From: JAJYRX01 sp041655275
GTDB taxonomy: Bacteria > Pseudomonadota > Gammaproteobacteria > Burkholderiales > Burkholderiaceae_B
Direction: 5' to 3'
Assembly (NCBI GenBank): GCA_041655275.1
Contig: JBBAFU010000006.1
Coordinates: 1 to 64,000, forward strand
DNA length: 64,000 bases
The notes beneath the pieces were generated by a model that was not told the origin of the DNA, made no database searches, and saw only the letters and a list, made by a program, of their open reading frames with translations. The position numbers and the translations under genes are program-made. This document shows, piece after piece, positions 17,211-26,485 of this stretch (position 1 is the first letter of the stretch; each line of letters opens with the position of its first letter).

Positions 17211-17215
17211 ACCCG

Positions 17216-18280
17216 TCAGACCCTCACCAGACGACAGCCCGGCCCGAAATGCAGGCGCACGGCCGCGCCTTCCGCATGAACGGGATCAGTGCCTGAATGG
17301 ACATCCACATTCACGACCTGCCCATCCGGAAGGCGTACGGCATAAGTCGCCTTGAAACCGAGATAGCGGCGGTAGAGAACCTCGCCCGGCACACCTTGCA
17401 CCGGTGGCGCCGCTTCGGCCTGCGCTGCCTCCAGCGACAGATGTTCGGGCCGGGCCGCCAGCTGGACGGGGCCGTCGATAAGCGGCTCGTCCAGGTCGAT
17501 CACACTGTCGTTGACCGTCAGACGCACGCCCGACGGCGACGCCTGGGCCGCATCCACGCGAATCAGGTTGGCGGCACCGATGAAGTCCGCCGCATACGCC
17601 GACACAGGACGGGCATACAGGCCTTCAGGACTGTCGAGCTGATCGACCCGGCCGCTGCGCAACAGGGCAATGCGATCCGACATGGACAGCGCCTCTTCCT
17701 GGTCATGCGTGACGAAGATGGCCGTGATGTCGAGCTCGCGCTGCAGCTGGCGGATCACATCGCGCATCTGGATGCGCAGCTTGGCATCCAGATTGGACAG
17801 CGGCTCATCCATCAGCAGCACACGGGGTTCGATCACCAGCGCACGCGCCAGCGCCACGCGCTGACGCTGGCCGCCCGAGAGCTCACCGGGGTAGCGCTGT
17901 TGCAGATGCCCGAGCTCGACGCGCTCCAGGATGTCGTTCACCCGGCGGCGGATATCGGCAGCCGAGCAGCGCCGCACGCGCAGGCCATAGGCCACATTGT
18001 CGAATACCGTCTTGTCGGGAAACAGGGCGTAGTCCTGAAACACCATGCCGGTCTCGCGCTTGTGGGCCGCCAGCCAGGTGACGTCCTGCCCGTCGATGAA
18101 GATCTGGCCTTCATCCGGATTGACGAAACCGGCAATCATGCGCAGCAGTGTCGTCTTGCCACAGCCGCTGGGTCCCAGCAGGGTGAAGAACTCGCCATGA
18201 TGAATGTCGAGGCTCAATCGATCGATGATCGTGTTTTCGCCGTAGCGCTTGAGCACGGCGGCAATGCGGATATCGGCCAT
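17216..18280 (-). CDS. ABC transporter ATPase with TOBE domain (Fbp/Afu/Pot type)
   Basis: A 354-residue ATPase: Walker A GPSGCGKTT (~36-44), signature LSGGQRQRVALARAL (~133) and Walker B VLLMDEPLSNLD (~155). The switch region is FVTHDQEEALSMSDRIA, and a C-terminal TOBE_2-like regulatory domain covers ~250-354. It drives the permease/binding protein pair downstream. Its ATG overlaps the maiA stop by one base (TGATG), tying the importer to the maiA-ispH transcript. Confidence 0.92.
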   Translation of the reverse strand: MADIRIAAVLKRYGENTIIDRLSLDIHHGEFFTLLGPSGCGKTTLLRMIAGFVNPDEGQIFIDGQDVTWLAAHKRETGMVFQDYALFPDKTVFDNVAYGLRVRRCSAADIRRRVNDILERVELGHLQQRYPGELSGGQRQRVALARALVIEPRVLLMDEPLSNLDAKLRIQMRDVIRQLQRELDITAIFVTHDQEEALSMSDRIALLRSGRVDQLDSPEGLYARPVSAYAADFIGAANLIRVDAAQASPSGVRLTVNDSVIDLDEPLIDGPVQLAARPEHLSLEAAQAEAAPPVQGVPGEVLYRRYLGFKATYAVRLPDGQVVNVDVHSGTDPVHAEGAAVRLHFGPGCRLVRV

Positions 18281-18930
18281 CAGACAGTGTGGTCGGGCTG
18301 GTTTTCAGGAGCAGCGCAGCGAAAGGCGTCCAGCGCCATGCAGGCCGCCTCGATGCGCAGCAGTACGGGCAGATCGCCCAGATCGCAATCGACGCGACGC
18401 GCGTTCAGCATTTGCGGTATCAGACAGGCGTCGGCCAGCCCGGGCTGATCACCATGACAGAAGCGTCCGGTCTGCGACTCGGAGGCCAGCCGGGCCTCGA
18501 GCACCTTCAGGCCGGCCATCACCCAGTGCGCATACCAGGCATCCCGCGCGGCATTATCCGCCCCCAGACTATGCTTCAGATATCGCAGGACGCGCAGATT
18601 ATTCAGCGGGTGGATGTCACAGGCCACCGTCAGCGCCAGCGCACGCACGCGGGCCCGCCCCAGGGCATCTGCGGGCAGCAGCGCCGGATCGGGATGGGTT
18701 TCCTCGAGATATTCGATGATGGCCAGCGACTGGTCCAGCACCTGGCCCTGATCTTCCAGTGCCGGCACCAGGCCGGCGGGATTGATGGCACGATAGGCCG
18801 CACCATGATGCTCGCCGCCATTGGGCGCGCGCAGATCAACGGGCACGATGTCATGCGCCAGGCCTTTCAGATTGAGGGCGATGCGCACCCGATAGGCCGC
18901 CGAGCTGCGAAAATAGCTGTACAGTTTCAT
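18280..18930 (-). CDS. maiA: Maleylacetoacetate isomerase (zeta-class glutathione transferase)
   Basis: A 216-residue glutathione-dependent isomerase of tyrosine/homogentisate or gentisate degradation, converting maleyl- to fumaryl-acetoacetate (or maleyl- to fumarylpyruvate). The zeta-class hallmark SSAAYRVRIALN is near the N-terminus with the catalytic Ser in YFRSSAAYR. The NPAGLVPALED and SLAIIEYLEE motifs bind glutathione. No other ring-cleavage genes are nearby. It overlaps ispH (ATGA) upstream and the ABC ATPase (1 base) downstream. Confidence 0.88.
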   Translation of the reverse strand: MKLYSYFRSSAAYRVRIALNLKGLAHDIVPVDLRAPNGGEHHGAAYRAINPAGLVPALEDQGQVLDQSLAIIEYLEETHPDPALLPADALGRARVRALALTVACDIHPLNNLRVLRYLKHSLGADNAARDAWYAHWVMAGLKVLEARLASESQTGRFCHGDQPGLADACLIPQMLNARRVDCDLGDLPVLLRIEAACMALDAFRCAAPENQPDHTV

Positions 18931-19904
18931 TCTTTCGCCTGCAGGGATTTCTTGCGTGACAGTTCACGCGGCAGAGGGAAGGAGACATTTTCCTTGATGC
19001 CCGGCAGGCTGCGCACCGAAGCCGCACCCAGGGACTTCAGATGCGCCAGTACGCGCTGCACGAGAATTTCCGGGGCCGATGCGCCGGCCGTGACGCCAAT
19101 GCGCCGGCTGCCTTCCAGCCAGGCCGGATTGATCTGGGCGGGATCATCGATCAGATAGGCGCGCGATCCCTTGCGCTCGGCCACTTCGCGCAGCCGGTTC
19201 GAATTCGAACTGTTGGGGCTGCCGACCACAAGGACAAGATCACACTCGGGCGCCATGATCTTGACGGCATCCTGCCGGTTCTGCGTTGCGTAGCAGATAT
19301 CGCTCTTCTTGGGCTCGGCAATACCCGGAAAGCGCGTACGCAGCGCATCCGCAATCGTGCGTGCATCATCCACCGACAGCGTCGTCTGGGTGACGAAGGC
19401 CAGATTATCCGGATCGCGCACCTGCAGCGCCTGCACATCCCCGACCGTCTCGACCAGATACATGCCGCCTTCGGCCTGGCCCAGCGTCCCTTCCACTTCG
19501 GGGTGGCCCTTGTGGCCGATCATGATGATTTCACGGCCGGCCGCACGCATGCGTGCAACCTCCACATGTACCTTGGTCACCAGCGGGCAGGTGGCATCGA
19601 AGATCCGCAGACCGCGTGCGTCGGCCTGGGCACGCACCTCACGCGATACGCCATGCGCCGAGAAGATGACGATGGAGCCGCCGGGCACATCCTCGAGATC
19701 ATCGATGAAGATGGCGCCCTTGCGTCGCAGATCCTCGACCACATAACGGTTGTGCACGATCTCGTGACGCACATAGATGGGCGCGCCATGCAGCTCGAGC
19801 GCCCGCTCGACGATATCGATCGCACGATCGACGCCCGCGCAGAACCCGCGCGGCTCGGCAAGCACCACCTCGGGCGCCAGCGCTTGAAATGGAGAATCGG
19901 ACAT
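18927..19904 (-). CDS. ispH: 4-hydroxy-3-methylbut-2-enyl diphosphate reductase
   Basis: A 325-residue Fe-S enzyme for the last step of the MEP isoprenoid pathway, making IPP and DMAPP. The three cluster cysteines sit in EPRGFCAGVDRA, FDATCPLVTKVH and SDICYATQNRQ. The substrate motif GSPNSSNSNRL, the acid Glu in GHKGHPEVEG and HGVSREV are all present. Its ATG overlaps the stop of the FKBP gene (TAATG). The fkpB-ispH pair is conserved in many proteobacteria; the maiA and ABC genes behind it are not. Confidence 0.97.
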   Translation of the reverse strand: MSDSPFQALAPEVVLAEPRGFCAGVDRAIDIVERALELHGAPIYVRHEIVHNRYVVEDLRRKGAIFIDDLEDVPGGSIVIFSAHGVSREVRAQADARGLRIFDATCPLVTKVHVEVARMRAAGREIIMIGHKGHPEVEGTLGQAEGGMYLVETVGDVQALQVRDPDNLAFVTQTTLSVDDARTIADALRTRFPGIAEPKKSDICYATQNRQDAVKIMAPECDLVLVVGSPNSSNSNRLREVAERKGSRAYLIDDPAQINPAWLEGSRRIGVTAGASAPEILVQRVLAHLKSLGAASVRSLPGIKENVSFPLPRELSRKKSLQAKE

Positions 19905-20398
19905 TACAGGACCCCCAGCAAATAGACTTCGATACGCAGGTCATGGCCGGCGAGCGGGTGATTGAAGTCAAATACCACACCCTCGTCAGTCCAGGCCTTG
20001 AGCACACCCGAGTAGCGCCCGCCATTGGGCGCCACGAACTCGACCATATCGCCGGGCTCGAAACTGCCTTCGGGATCGGCGTGGCGCTCGAGAAACTCTC
20101 GCGACAGCGTCTGGACCAGCTCGGGATTGCGACGGCCATAGGCCTCATCAGCCGGAAGATCGAACTCGAGCTGATCGCCTTCCGTCAGGCCGACCAGACG
20201 CGACTCGATACCATCGGCCCATTGCCCCATGCCCATCTGCAGGGTGGCAGGCCGATCGGTGAAAGTGTCGACGAAACATTGCCCGGCAAGAGGGCCGGAC
20301 AGGAACTCGATACGATAATGCAGGGTCAGATAAGAAGCTGGCCCCGCACGCGCGGCGGAGGATTGGGCGGAAAACGGCACGAATGATGACGTGAGCAA
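19904..20398 (-). CDS. fkpB: FKBP-type peptidyl-prolyl isomerase (SlpA/FkpB type)
   Basis: A 164-residue cytosolic prolyl isomerase/chaperone. The FKBP half has YLTLHYRIEF, GMGQWADGIESRLVGLTEGD and a closing HPLAGHDLRIEV. The IF-chaperone insert typical of SlpA lies between (~75-125: DEAYGRRNPELVQTLSRE). The start appears to be TTG at 20398, with no clear ribosome site; a GTG six codons in (20380) is the alternative. It is translationally coupled to ispH. Confidence 0.9.
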   Translation of the reverse strand: MLTSSFVPFSAQSSAARAGPASYLTLHYRIEFLSGPLAGQCFVDTFTDRPATLQMGMGQWADGIESRLVGLTEGDQLEFDLPADEAYGRRNPELVQTLSREFLERHADPEGSFEPGDMVEFVAPNGGRYSGVLKAWTDEGVVFDFNHPLAGHDLRIEVYLLGVL

Positions 20399-20497
20399 TT
20401 AAACGGTTGCCCGGCATTGTAACGCGCCGGACAGGCGCTGAATCGTCAGGGCATGGTTCAGGAAGGGGTATTGGGAAAGGGTATTGGGAGCGATGCA

Positions 20498-21175
20498 CTA
20501 CACCTGCCCCCGCTCGGCCAGTGAAGTGGCACCGTTGCCCGTCACGATCAGATGATCCAGCAGACGGATATCCACCAGGGCGAGCGCACTCTTGAGATGA
20601 CGTGTCAGGGCAAGATCCGCCTGACTGGGCTCGGCCACACCGCTGGGATGGTTGTGCGCAAGAATGAGAGCGGCGGCATGATGACCCAGAGAGGCCTTGA
20701 CGATTTCGCGCGGATAGACGGAAGCCTGCGTCAGCGTCCCGCGCGACACTTCCTCGGCAGCAATGAGCCGGAACTGGCTGTCCAGATAAAGGGCCATACA
20801 ATGCTCTATGCTCAGATGCCCCAGGTGGGTGATGCAATACTGGCGCACGCGCTCGGGGCGATCGAGCGCCACGCCCCGGCGCAGTTCCTCTTCCAGGGCA
20901 CGCCGGTTCAGCTCGCTGATAGCCTGCAGCTCGCATACCTTGGCCACGCCAAGGCCATGGATGCGCAGCAGGCGCGCGGCATCTGCGGCCAGCAGTGCAC
21001 GCAGGCCGCCAAACTCGTCCAGCAAGGCGTGGCCCAGCGCCACGGCGTCACGGCCCTTGACGCCGGTGCGCAGGATGATGGCAAGCAGCTCGGCCGAAGT
21101 CAGTACATGCGCCCCGTGCGCCAGGAGGCGCTCGCGCGGACGTTCGGAGAGCGGGACGAGATCGGAAGGCTTCAT
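20498..21175 (-). CDS. radC: RadC-family JAB/MPN domain protein
   Basis: The 225-residue protein matches the usual RadC length when started at ATG 21175; an upstream in-frame ATG (21271) would add 32 unrelated residues. A helix-hairpin-helix UPF0758 N-domain (SERPRERLLAHGAHVLTSAELLAIILRTG type) is followed by the JAMM metal motif AHNHPSGVAEPSQAD. The true role of RadC is unclear; it is not the classic radiation repair protein. A 99-base gap separates it from fkpB. Confidence 0.92.
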   Translation of the reverse strand: MKPSDLVPLSERPRERLLAHGAHVLTSAELLAIILRTGVKGRDAVALGHALLDEFGGLRALLAADAARLLRIHGLGVAKVCELQAISELNRRALEEELRRGVALDRPERVRQYCITHLGHLSIEHCMALYLDSQFRLIAAEEVSRGTLTQASVYPREIVKASLGHHAAALILAHNHPSGVAEPSQADLALTRHLKSALALVDIRLLDHLIVTGNGATSLAERGQV

Positions 21176-21359
21176 GGACGGGCTCGCTGGAATGACGTGA
21201 ATGCCCCCAGCTTGCCAGTGCCGGCGCCCGGCATGAAGCGGCACGACCCGGTTTGATCCGTGCGTATTCATGCGTGCTTGCCGAAATCAGCGGCCGGCGT
21301 GTTAATATAGCAGGCTTGAATGGAAAACCACGCTGGGCAACCACAAACAGGAATCCGAA

Positions 21360-21623
21360 ATGAAAGAAGGCATCCACCCCGAATACCGTGAAGTGGTGTT
21401 CCTGGATCAGCAGACAGGCAATCACTTCATCTCGCGCTCATCGCTGAACAGCCGTGAAACCATCGATATCGATGGCAAGACCTACCCGCTGTTCAAGTGT
21501 GATGTGACGTCCGAGTCGCATCCCTTCTATACCGGCGCCCAGACGCGCATCGTCGAAACCGGCCGGGTCGAGAAGTTCCGCGCCCGGTTCGCACGCACGG
21601 CCGGTACCCTGCGCAAGTCCTGA
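21360..21623 (+). CDS. rpmE2: 50S ribosomal protein L31, type B (zinc-free form)
   Basis: An 87-residue L31 with the type B layout: KEGIHPEYREVVFLDQQTG, the insert SLNSRETIDIDGKTYPLFK, and SHPFYTGAQTRIVETGRVEKF. It has one Cys only, not the CxxC pair of zinc-binding L31, so it should not need zinc. It follows the divergent radC across 184 bases and ends before a strong terminator. Confidence 0.96.
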   Translation: MKEGIHPEYREVVFLDQQTGNHFISRSSLNSRETIDIDGKTYPLFKCDVTSESHPFYTGAQTRIVETGRVEKFRARFARTAGTLRKS

Positions 21624-21664
21624 CAGGCAGCGTCCAGGGCAGCCGGCGCCCAGCGTTTTGCAAA

Positions 21665-21687
21665 GGCAGCCCCACGGCTGCCTTTTT
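21665..21687 (+). terminator. Rho-independent terminator of rpmE2
   Basis: GGCAGCC, a 4-base loop and GGCTGCC are followed by five T, 42 bases after the rpmE2 stop. It separates rpmE2 from the glycosyltransferase gene. Confidence 0.85.
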
Positions 21688-21724
21688 CAATCTAAGATGG
21701 GCTGTCATCGCCCAGTAGCTGTCG

Positions 21725-23500
21725 TTGCCCAGAATTCAAGCGTCCGTGCCTGCCCTGCCCTCCACACCCGCCCGCCTTACATCCCCGGCCACTGCCAAGC
21801 TGCCGCGCATTGTGCTGCTGATTGTCGGTGTGGTCTACATTCTGGCGGGGCTGTTCTTTCGCGATCCCTGGAAGACCGACGACGTTGCCGGGCTGGCCAG
21901 CATGCTTGCCATTGTGGATGGGTGGCAACCCGGCCACTGGCTGCTGCCGGCACCGGCGCCGGCAGCAGACGTCATACCACTGCCCGGACCACTGGCCAGC
22001 TGGGCCGGAGCACTCAGCATCTATGTGCTGGGACCGTTATTCAGCCTGTTTGCCGGCCCTCTGGACGGCGCCATCATCGCCTCGCGCATTCCCAATCTGC
22101 TGTGGTTTGCCTTGATGTGCCTGTCAGTCTGGTACGGCAGCTATCTGCTCGGACGTCGTCCGGAAGCACAACCGCTGGCGCTGCCTTTCGGCGGCGAACC
22201 CGGCGCACCGGATTACGGGCGTATGATCGCCGATGCCGCCCTGCTGCTCATCGTGGCCACCGTCGGCATCATCTGGCGCATGCATGAGACCTCGGGCGTC
22301 CCGGCACTCATTGCCTTCCAGGCGCTGGCATTCTATTCCGTGGCCCGCATGCTCGACCGTCCCGCCTGGGGTGCCTTTACCCTGGGCCTGGCACTGGCGG
22401 CAAGCTTTCTTGCACGCGGCCCGATGGGTGCCATGCCCGTATTTCTGGGCACACTGTTGTGCTGGCGCCCCGGAACAGGCCTGTGGGCACGCCGGTACTG
22501 GCTGACAGCCGCACTCGCACTGGCCGCCACCCTCGTTCTTTCCTGGTGGTGGGCGGCGTGGCAGGCGACGCCGGCAAGCGCAATACTGTGGTGGCAGGAT
22601 CAGCTCACGGGACTGCGCGTCTTCAATCCCGCCAATCTGGCCGGCGTGCTGCGTGACTTGCCCTGGTTCCTGTGGCCCACCTGGCCGTTCGCACTGTTGG
22701 CCCTGTGGCGCTGGCGCCAGTGGCTGCACGCACCCCATATCTGGGTGCCTGCGATGTTTGCCCTCATGCCGCTGCTCGGTATGTTTGTGCGCGATTCCGT
22801 CTTCGAACCGGAATACAGCCTGCTGGCCGTGCCCTGTGCCGTACTGGCCTCCTTTGCCCTGCCCACCTTGCGCCGCGGTGTGGTGAACTCGCTCGACTGG
22901 TTTGCCGTCATGTGCTTCACGCTGACCTGTGCCACGGTCTGGCTGGGCTGGGTTGCATTGCACACCGGCTGGCCGGCGCAGATTGCACGCAATATCGCAC
23001 GCCAGACGGCGGGTTACGAACCCGCCCTGTCCTGGATACCGGTATCCATTGCTGCCGTGGGCACCCTGCTCTGGCTGGCGCTGGTCCGCTGGCGGCTGGT
23101 CAGCCGTCCGGCGGCGCTGTGGCGCGGCACGGTACTGTCGGCCGGTGGGCTGATTGCCACCTGGCTGCTGCTGGCAACACTCTGGATGCCGGTACTGGAT
23201 TATGTGCGCAGCTACCGGCAGGTTTCCGCCGAGCTGAAGCAGGTTCTGCTCGCCCGGGGCGATGTGCCGTGCGTGGGCATGCTGGACGTCGGCCAGGGCC
23301 AGCGCGCCTCCTTTCTGGTATTCGACGGCATACGGCTGTCGAACCAGGCCGGCTGCCCGCTGGTGCTGCAACAGACGTCACCGGCGGCCGTGCGCGGCGG
23401 CCGCGTGACCACCCCGCCGGGCAGCGACGTCATCTGGCAGGGCAAGCGACGTCCCGACCGGCACGAGATGTTTCGCCTGTTGCAGGCCGGCGAACACTGA
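21725..23500 (+). CDS. Membrane glycosyltransferase, ArnT/PMT-like (GT-C fold)
   Basis: A 591-residue integral membrane protein with about twelve segments. The first periplasmic loop carries FFRDPWKTDD, the acidic motif expected of GT-C enzymes such as ArnT, which use lipid-linked sugars. Later it has RIPNLLWF and SFLARGPMGAMP, matching the RGP motif of ArnT-like proteins. A small soluble domain at the C-terminus (~510-591) holds two cysteines. It may add a sugar to lipid A or another surface lipid; acceptor and donor are unknown. The start is uncertain: TTG 21725 or GTG 21746, neither with a clear ribosome site. Confidence 0.78.
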   Translation: MPRIQASVPALPSTPARLTSPATAKLPRIVLLIVGVVYILAGLFFRDPWKTDDVAGLASMLAIVDGWQPGHWLLPAPAPAADVIPLPGPLASWAGALSIYVLGPLFSLFAGPLDGAIIASRIPNLLWFALMCLSVWYGSYLLGRRPEAQPLALPFGGEPGAPDYGRMIADAALLLIVATVGIIWRMHETSGVPALIAFQALAFYSVARMLDRPAWGAFTLGLALAASFLARGPMGAMPVFLGTLLCWRPGTGLWARRYWLTAALALAATLVLSWWWAAWQATPASAILWWQDQLTGLRVFNPANLAGVLRDLPWFLWPTWPFALLALWRWRQWLHAPHIWVPAMFALMPLLGMFVRDSVFEPEYSLLAVPCAVLASFALPTLRRGVVNSLDWFAVMCFTLTCATVWLGWVALHTGWPAQIARNIARQTAGYEPALSWIPVSIAAVGTLLWLALVRWRLVSRPAALWRGTVLSAGGLIATWLLLATLWMPVLDYVRSYRQVSAELKQVLLARGDVPCVGMLDVGQGQRASFLVFDGIRLSNQAGCPLVLQQTSPAAVRGGRVTTPPGSDVIWQGKRRPDRHEMFRLLQAGEH

Positions 23501-23517
23501 ACAGGCCGCACGCGGCG

Positions 23518-24780
23518 TCAGGAACGCTCGCGATAGATGTAATCGCGCCGCCACGGATAGCTGAGATCATCCGGATAATCGAGCTCATCGGCGCGCGCAG
23601 AGCCCCGGCGTGCCGCCAGTACCTGATGCAGTGCAATCCAGCCATGCTCGAAACCCATGGCACAACCCGCCAGATACATACGATAGGCGCGTAGCGAACG
23701 CTCGCCCTGCTCGCCCGACAGGGTGGCGCGCGCCTCATCCAGCCGCGCTTCGAGCGCATCGCTCCAGGCCCATAGCGTGCGTGCATAATGCGGACGCAGA
23801 TTCTCGATGTCGAGATCCTCGAGCCCCCCTTCGGCCAGACTGACCAGCACCTGGCTGATATGGGTGAGCTCACCGCCCGGGAAAATGAATTTCTCGATGA
23901 AATCCCCCATGCCTGCGCCCAGGCTCGTATTGTCGATACCACCGGCGGTGATGCCGTGATTGAGCAACAGCCCGCCCGGGCGCAGCAGGCCTCGCAGCTT
24001 GGAGAAATAGGCCTTGAGCTGGGCGCGCCCGACGTGCTCGAACATGCCCACGGAGGCAATCTTGTCAAACGGCTGCGCATCATCGAGGTGCCGGTAGTCC
24101 AGCAGATCCATACGCACGCGTCCCGTCAGGCCTTTCTCCTCGATCAGGCGATTGACATAGGCGTGCTGGTTGCGTGACAGGGTAATGCCCGTGGCATTCA
24201 CTCCATAGTGCTCGGCCGCCCACAACAGGAGGCCGCCCCAGCCCGCACCCACATCCAGGAAACGCTCGCCCTCGCGCAGATCGAGCTTGCGGCAGATGTG
24301 ATCGAGCTTGGCCTCCTGAGCCTGGGCGACGCTGAAGCCGGGCTCGCGATAATAGCCGCAGGAATAGACCCGCCGCGGATCCAGCCACAAGGCATAGAAA
24401 TCGTCCGACAGGTCATAATGAAACTCGATCTGGCGCGCATCACGCTCCACCGAATGGCGCCACACCGAAACCAGACGGGCAATCAGGTCGGTCAGCCAGC
24501 CAACCCGGGCCGCCTCCACCGGCGAGCCCGGCAGTATGGCCGCTGCCAGATGCATGAGCTCGCGCATGGACCCGTCGACATCGAACTTGCCTTCGACATA
24601 GTCCTCGCCCAGCTTGCCGACCTGGCCGGCGGCAAGATTGGACAACACCGCAATGTCCTTGATCAACAGACTGACTGGCGCATCCCGGGCACCGAGACGG
24701 GTGCCATCGGGCATCACCAGTTGCACGGGTGCCGGCAGCCGTGCCAGCCTGGCCTCCACAGCAGACACGATGGAACTCAA
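23518..24780 (-). CDS. cfa: Cyclopropane-fatty-acyl-phospholipid synthase
   Basis: A 420-residue SAM-dependent enzyme that cyclopropanates unsaturated membrane lipids. The N-terminal lipid-binding part includes LGEDYVEGKFDVDGSM. The catalytic part has the family motif HYDLSDDFYALWLD, YSCGYY, the SAM loop FLDVGAGWGGLLLWAAEHYG and ITLSRNQ, followed by EHVG and FIFPGGELTH. The start appears to be TTG 24780 with GGGAG eight bases upstream. It is transcribed alone, convergent with the glycosyltransferase and divergent from the Bcr pump. Confidence 0.95.
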   Translation of the reverse strand: MSSIVSAVEARLARLPAPVQLVMPDGTRLGARDAPVSLLIKDIAVLSNLAAGQVGKLGEDYVEGKFDVDGSMRELMHLAAAILPGSPVEAARVGWLTDLIARLVSVWRHSVERDARQIEFHYDLSDDFYALWLDPRRVYSCGYYREPGFSVAQAQEAKLDHICRKLDLREGERFLDVGAGWGGLLLWAAEHYGVNATGITLSRNQHAYVNRLIEEKGLTGRVRMDLLDYRHLDDAQPFDKIASVGMFEHVGRAQLKAYFSKLRGLLRPGGLLLNHGITAGGIDNTSLGAGMGDFIEKFIFPGGELTHISQVLVSLAEGGLEDLDIENLRPHYARTLWAWSDALEARLDEARATLSGEQGERSLRAYRMYLAGCAMGFEHGWIALHQVLAARRGSARADELDYPDDLSYPWRRDYIYRERS

Positions 24781-24917
24781 GATAACTCTCCCTTTTTATC
24801 TCAAGGATGGACTACCGGAACCCCATTTGTCCCGGAACCTGCGTGCTACACTGCACACGTCTTTGACTTGTCCTTACAATTTATCATCAAAGACTGCCCG
24901 CCTCACCCCACCATCGC

Positions 24918-26120
24918 ATGACGTCGCCCACAGACACTTCGTTTCCCAACCGGATTCCGGGGTGGCTGCTGCTCATGGGCCTGCTCACGGCGCTCGGCCC
25001 GCTGGCCATCGACATGTATCTGCCGGCGTTTCCCGCGATCGCGCAGGACCTGGGCACACACCACGGCCATGTGGAACAGACGCTTGCCGGCTATCTTTTC
25101 GGACTGGCGCTTGCCCAGCTTTTCTACGGCCCCATCGCCGACCGCTTCGGACGCAGGCGCCCCCTGCTCCTGGGCCTGTGCATCTTCATCATCGCTACCA
25201 TGGGCTGCGCACAGGCGCAGGATATCGGGCACCTCGTCGGCTGGCGCATTGCCCAGGCCTTTGGCGGCGCGGCCGGTATGGTGATTCCGCGCGCCGTCAT
25301 CCGCGACAACTTCGACACTCGCGATGCCTCGCGCGCACTCTCGCTACTGCTGCTCATCATGGGGGTCACACCCATTCTTGCGCCCATCCTCGGCGGCCAG
25401 CTGCTCATCTGGACAAGCTGGCGCTGGATCTTCCATGCCATGACCCTCATCGCCGGCCTGCTGCTGCTCAGTGCCATGATCGGCATGCGCGAGACACTGG
25501 CGCGCGAATACGTCACGCCGCTGCGTCCGGGCATCATTGCACGCAATTATCGCGAACTGCTCGCCCACCGGCGATTCCTGTGCTACACCCTGGCCGGCGG
25601 CTTCGGCTCGGCCGGCATGTTCACCTATATCGCCGGCTCGCCGCGCATCTTCATGGAGATCTACGGCGTGGATCCGCGCTGGTTCGGCGTGCTCTTCGGC
25701 CTGAACGCCGCCGCGCTCATCGTCAGTTCGCAGATCAGTGCCCGCCTGCTCAGCCGTCATGCACCCGAACAGCTGCTGCGCCGCGCCCAGGTCAGCCTGG
25801 TCGCCATGACCATCCCGGCATTGGCACTCACCCTGGCTGATCAGCTGGACCTGATCATGTTGATGTTTTCGCTGATGGGTTTCATGGCCAGCCAGGGTTT
25901 TGTGAACCCGAATTCGGCGGCGCTTGCGCTGCACGAGCAGGGGCACAGGCTGGGGGCGGCATCGGCCATGATGGGCGCACTGCAGATGCTTTGCGGTGCC
26001 GGCGCCGGCGTGCTTGTGAGCCTGTGGCAGTCTGCAGACGCCCTGCCACTGACCGGCCTGCTGGCCGCCTGCGCACTGCTGTCATGGCTGTTCGGACGAC
26101 TGGCCCTGAAGGGTGATTGA
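24918..26120 (+). CDS. Bcr/CflA-family MFS drug exporter
   Basis: A 400-residue, 12-segment proton-driven exporter. The DHA1 Bcr/CflA hallmarks are GPLAIDMYLPAFPAIA in TM1, the A-loop GPIADRFGRRRPLL between TM2 and TM3, and RAVIRDNF plus GVTPILAPILGGQLL in TM4-5. Family members export bicyclomycin, chloramphenicol-like drugs or cysteine; the substrate here is unknown. 137 bases separate it from divergent cfa. Its stop codon overlaps the rpmB promoter. Confidence 0.9.
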   Translation: MTSPTDTSFPNRIPGWLLLMGLLTALGPLAIDMYLPAFPAIAQDLGTHHGHVEQTLAGYLFGLALAQLFYGPIADRFGRRRPLLLGLCIFIIATMGCAQAQDIGHLVGWRIAQAFGGAAGMVIPRAVIRDNFDTRDASRALSLLLLIMGVTPILAPILGGQLLIWTSWRWIFHAMTLIAGLLLLSAMIGMRETLAREYVTPLRPGIIARNYRELLAHRRFLCYTLAGGFGSAGMFTYIAGSPRIFMEIYGVDPRWFGVLFGLNAAALIVSSQISARLLSRHAPEQLLRRAQVSLVAMTIPALALTLADQLDLIMLMFSLMGFMASQGFVNPNSAALALHEQGHRLGAASAMMGALQMLCGAGAGVLVSLWQSADALPLTGLLAACALLSWLFGRLALKGD

Positions 26121-26146
26121 ACTCGGGCGGTAATCCGGTGTAGAAT
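26117..26146 (+). promoter_or_regulatory. Predicted sigma-70 promoter of rpmB-rpmG
   Basis: TTGAAC (26117-26122), an 18-base spacer and TAGAAT (26141-26146). It overlaps the stop codon of the upstream MFS gene and lies 37 bases before the rpmB start. Confidence 0.55.
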
Positions 26147-26183
26147 GCTATGTTTCACTGAGTTGAGATCAAGGGGATCAAGC

Positions 26184-26420
26184 ATGGCCCGAGTATGCCA
26201 GGTAACCGGAAAAGGCCCGATGACGGGCAACAATGTCTCGCACGCCAACAACAAGACACGGCGTCGCTTCCTGCCTAACCTGCAATCGCGGCGTTTCTGG
26301 GTTGAAAGCGAAAACCGCTGGGTACGCCTGCGCGTATCGGCCCAGGGACTGCGCACCATCGACAAGAACGGCATCGATGCCGTACTGGCCGACATGCGTG
26401 CCCGCGGCGAAATCGCCTGA
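26184..26420 (+). CDS. rpmB: 50S ribosomal protein L28
   Basis: A 78-residue ribosomal protein: ARVCQVTGKGPMTGNNVSHA at the start, NKTRRRFLPNLQSRRFWV in the middle. ATG 26184 (after AAGGGGATCAAGC) gives the normal length; the frame opens earlier at 26145. It forms the conserved rpmB-rpmG pair with the next gene, 65 bases apart. Confidence 0.98.
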   Translation: MARVCQVTGKGPMTGNNVSHANNKTRRRFLPNLQSRRFWVESENRWVRLRVSAQGLRTIDKNGIDAVLADMRARGEIA

Positions 26421-26485
26421 GCGCTGATCAGGCAACAGCCGGCAAGGCAACAGCAGCGGACTCAACCCTCTATTAGGACAGTATC

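Noticed and set aside
15984..17279. A 431-codon plus-strand frame opposite the fused permease
   Set aside because: Same His/Gln/Asp-rich shadow pattern; the permease with two EAA loops is the real gene.
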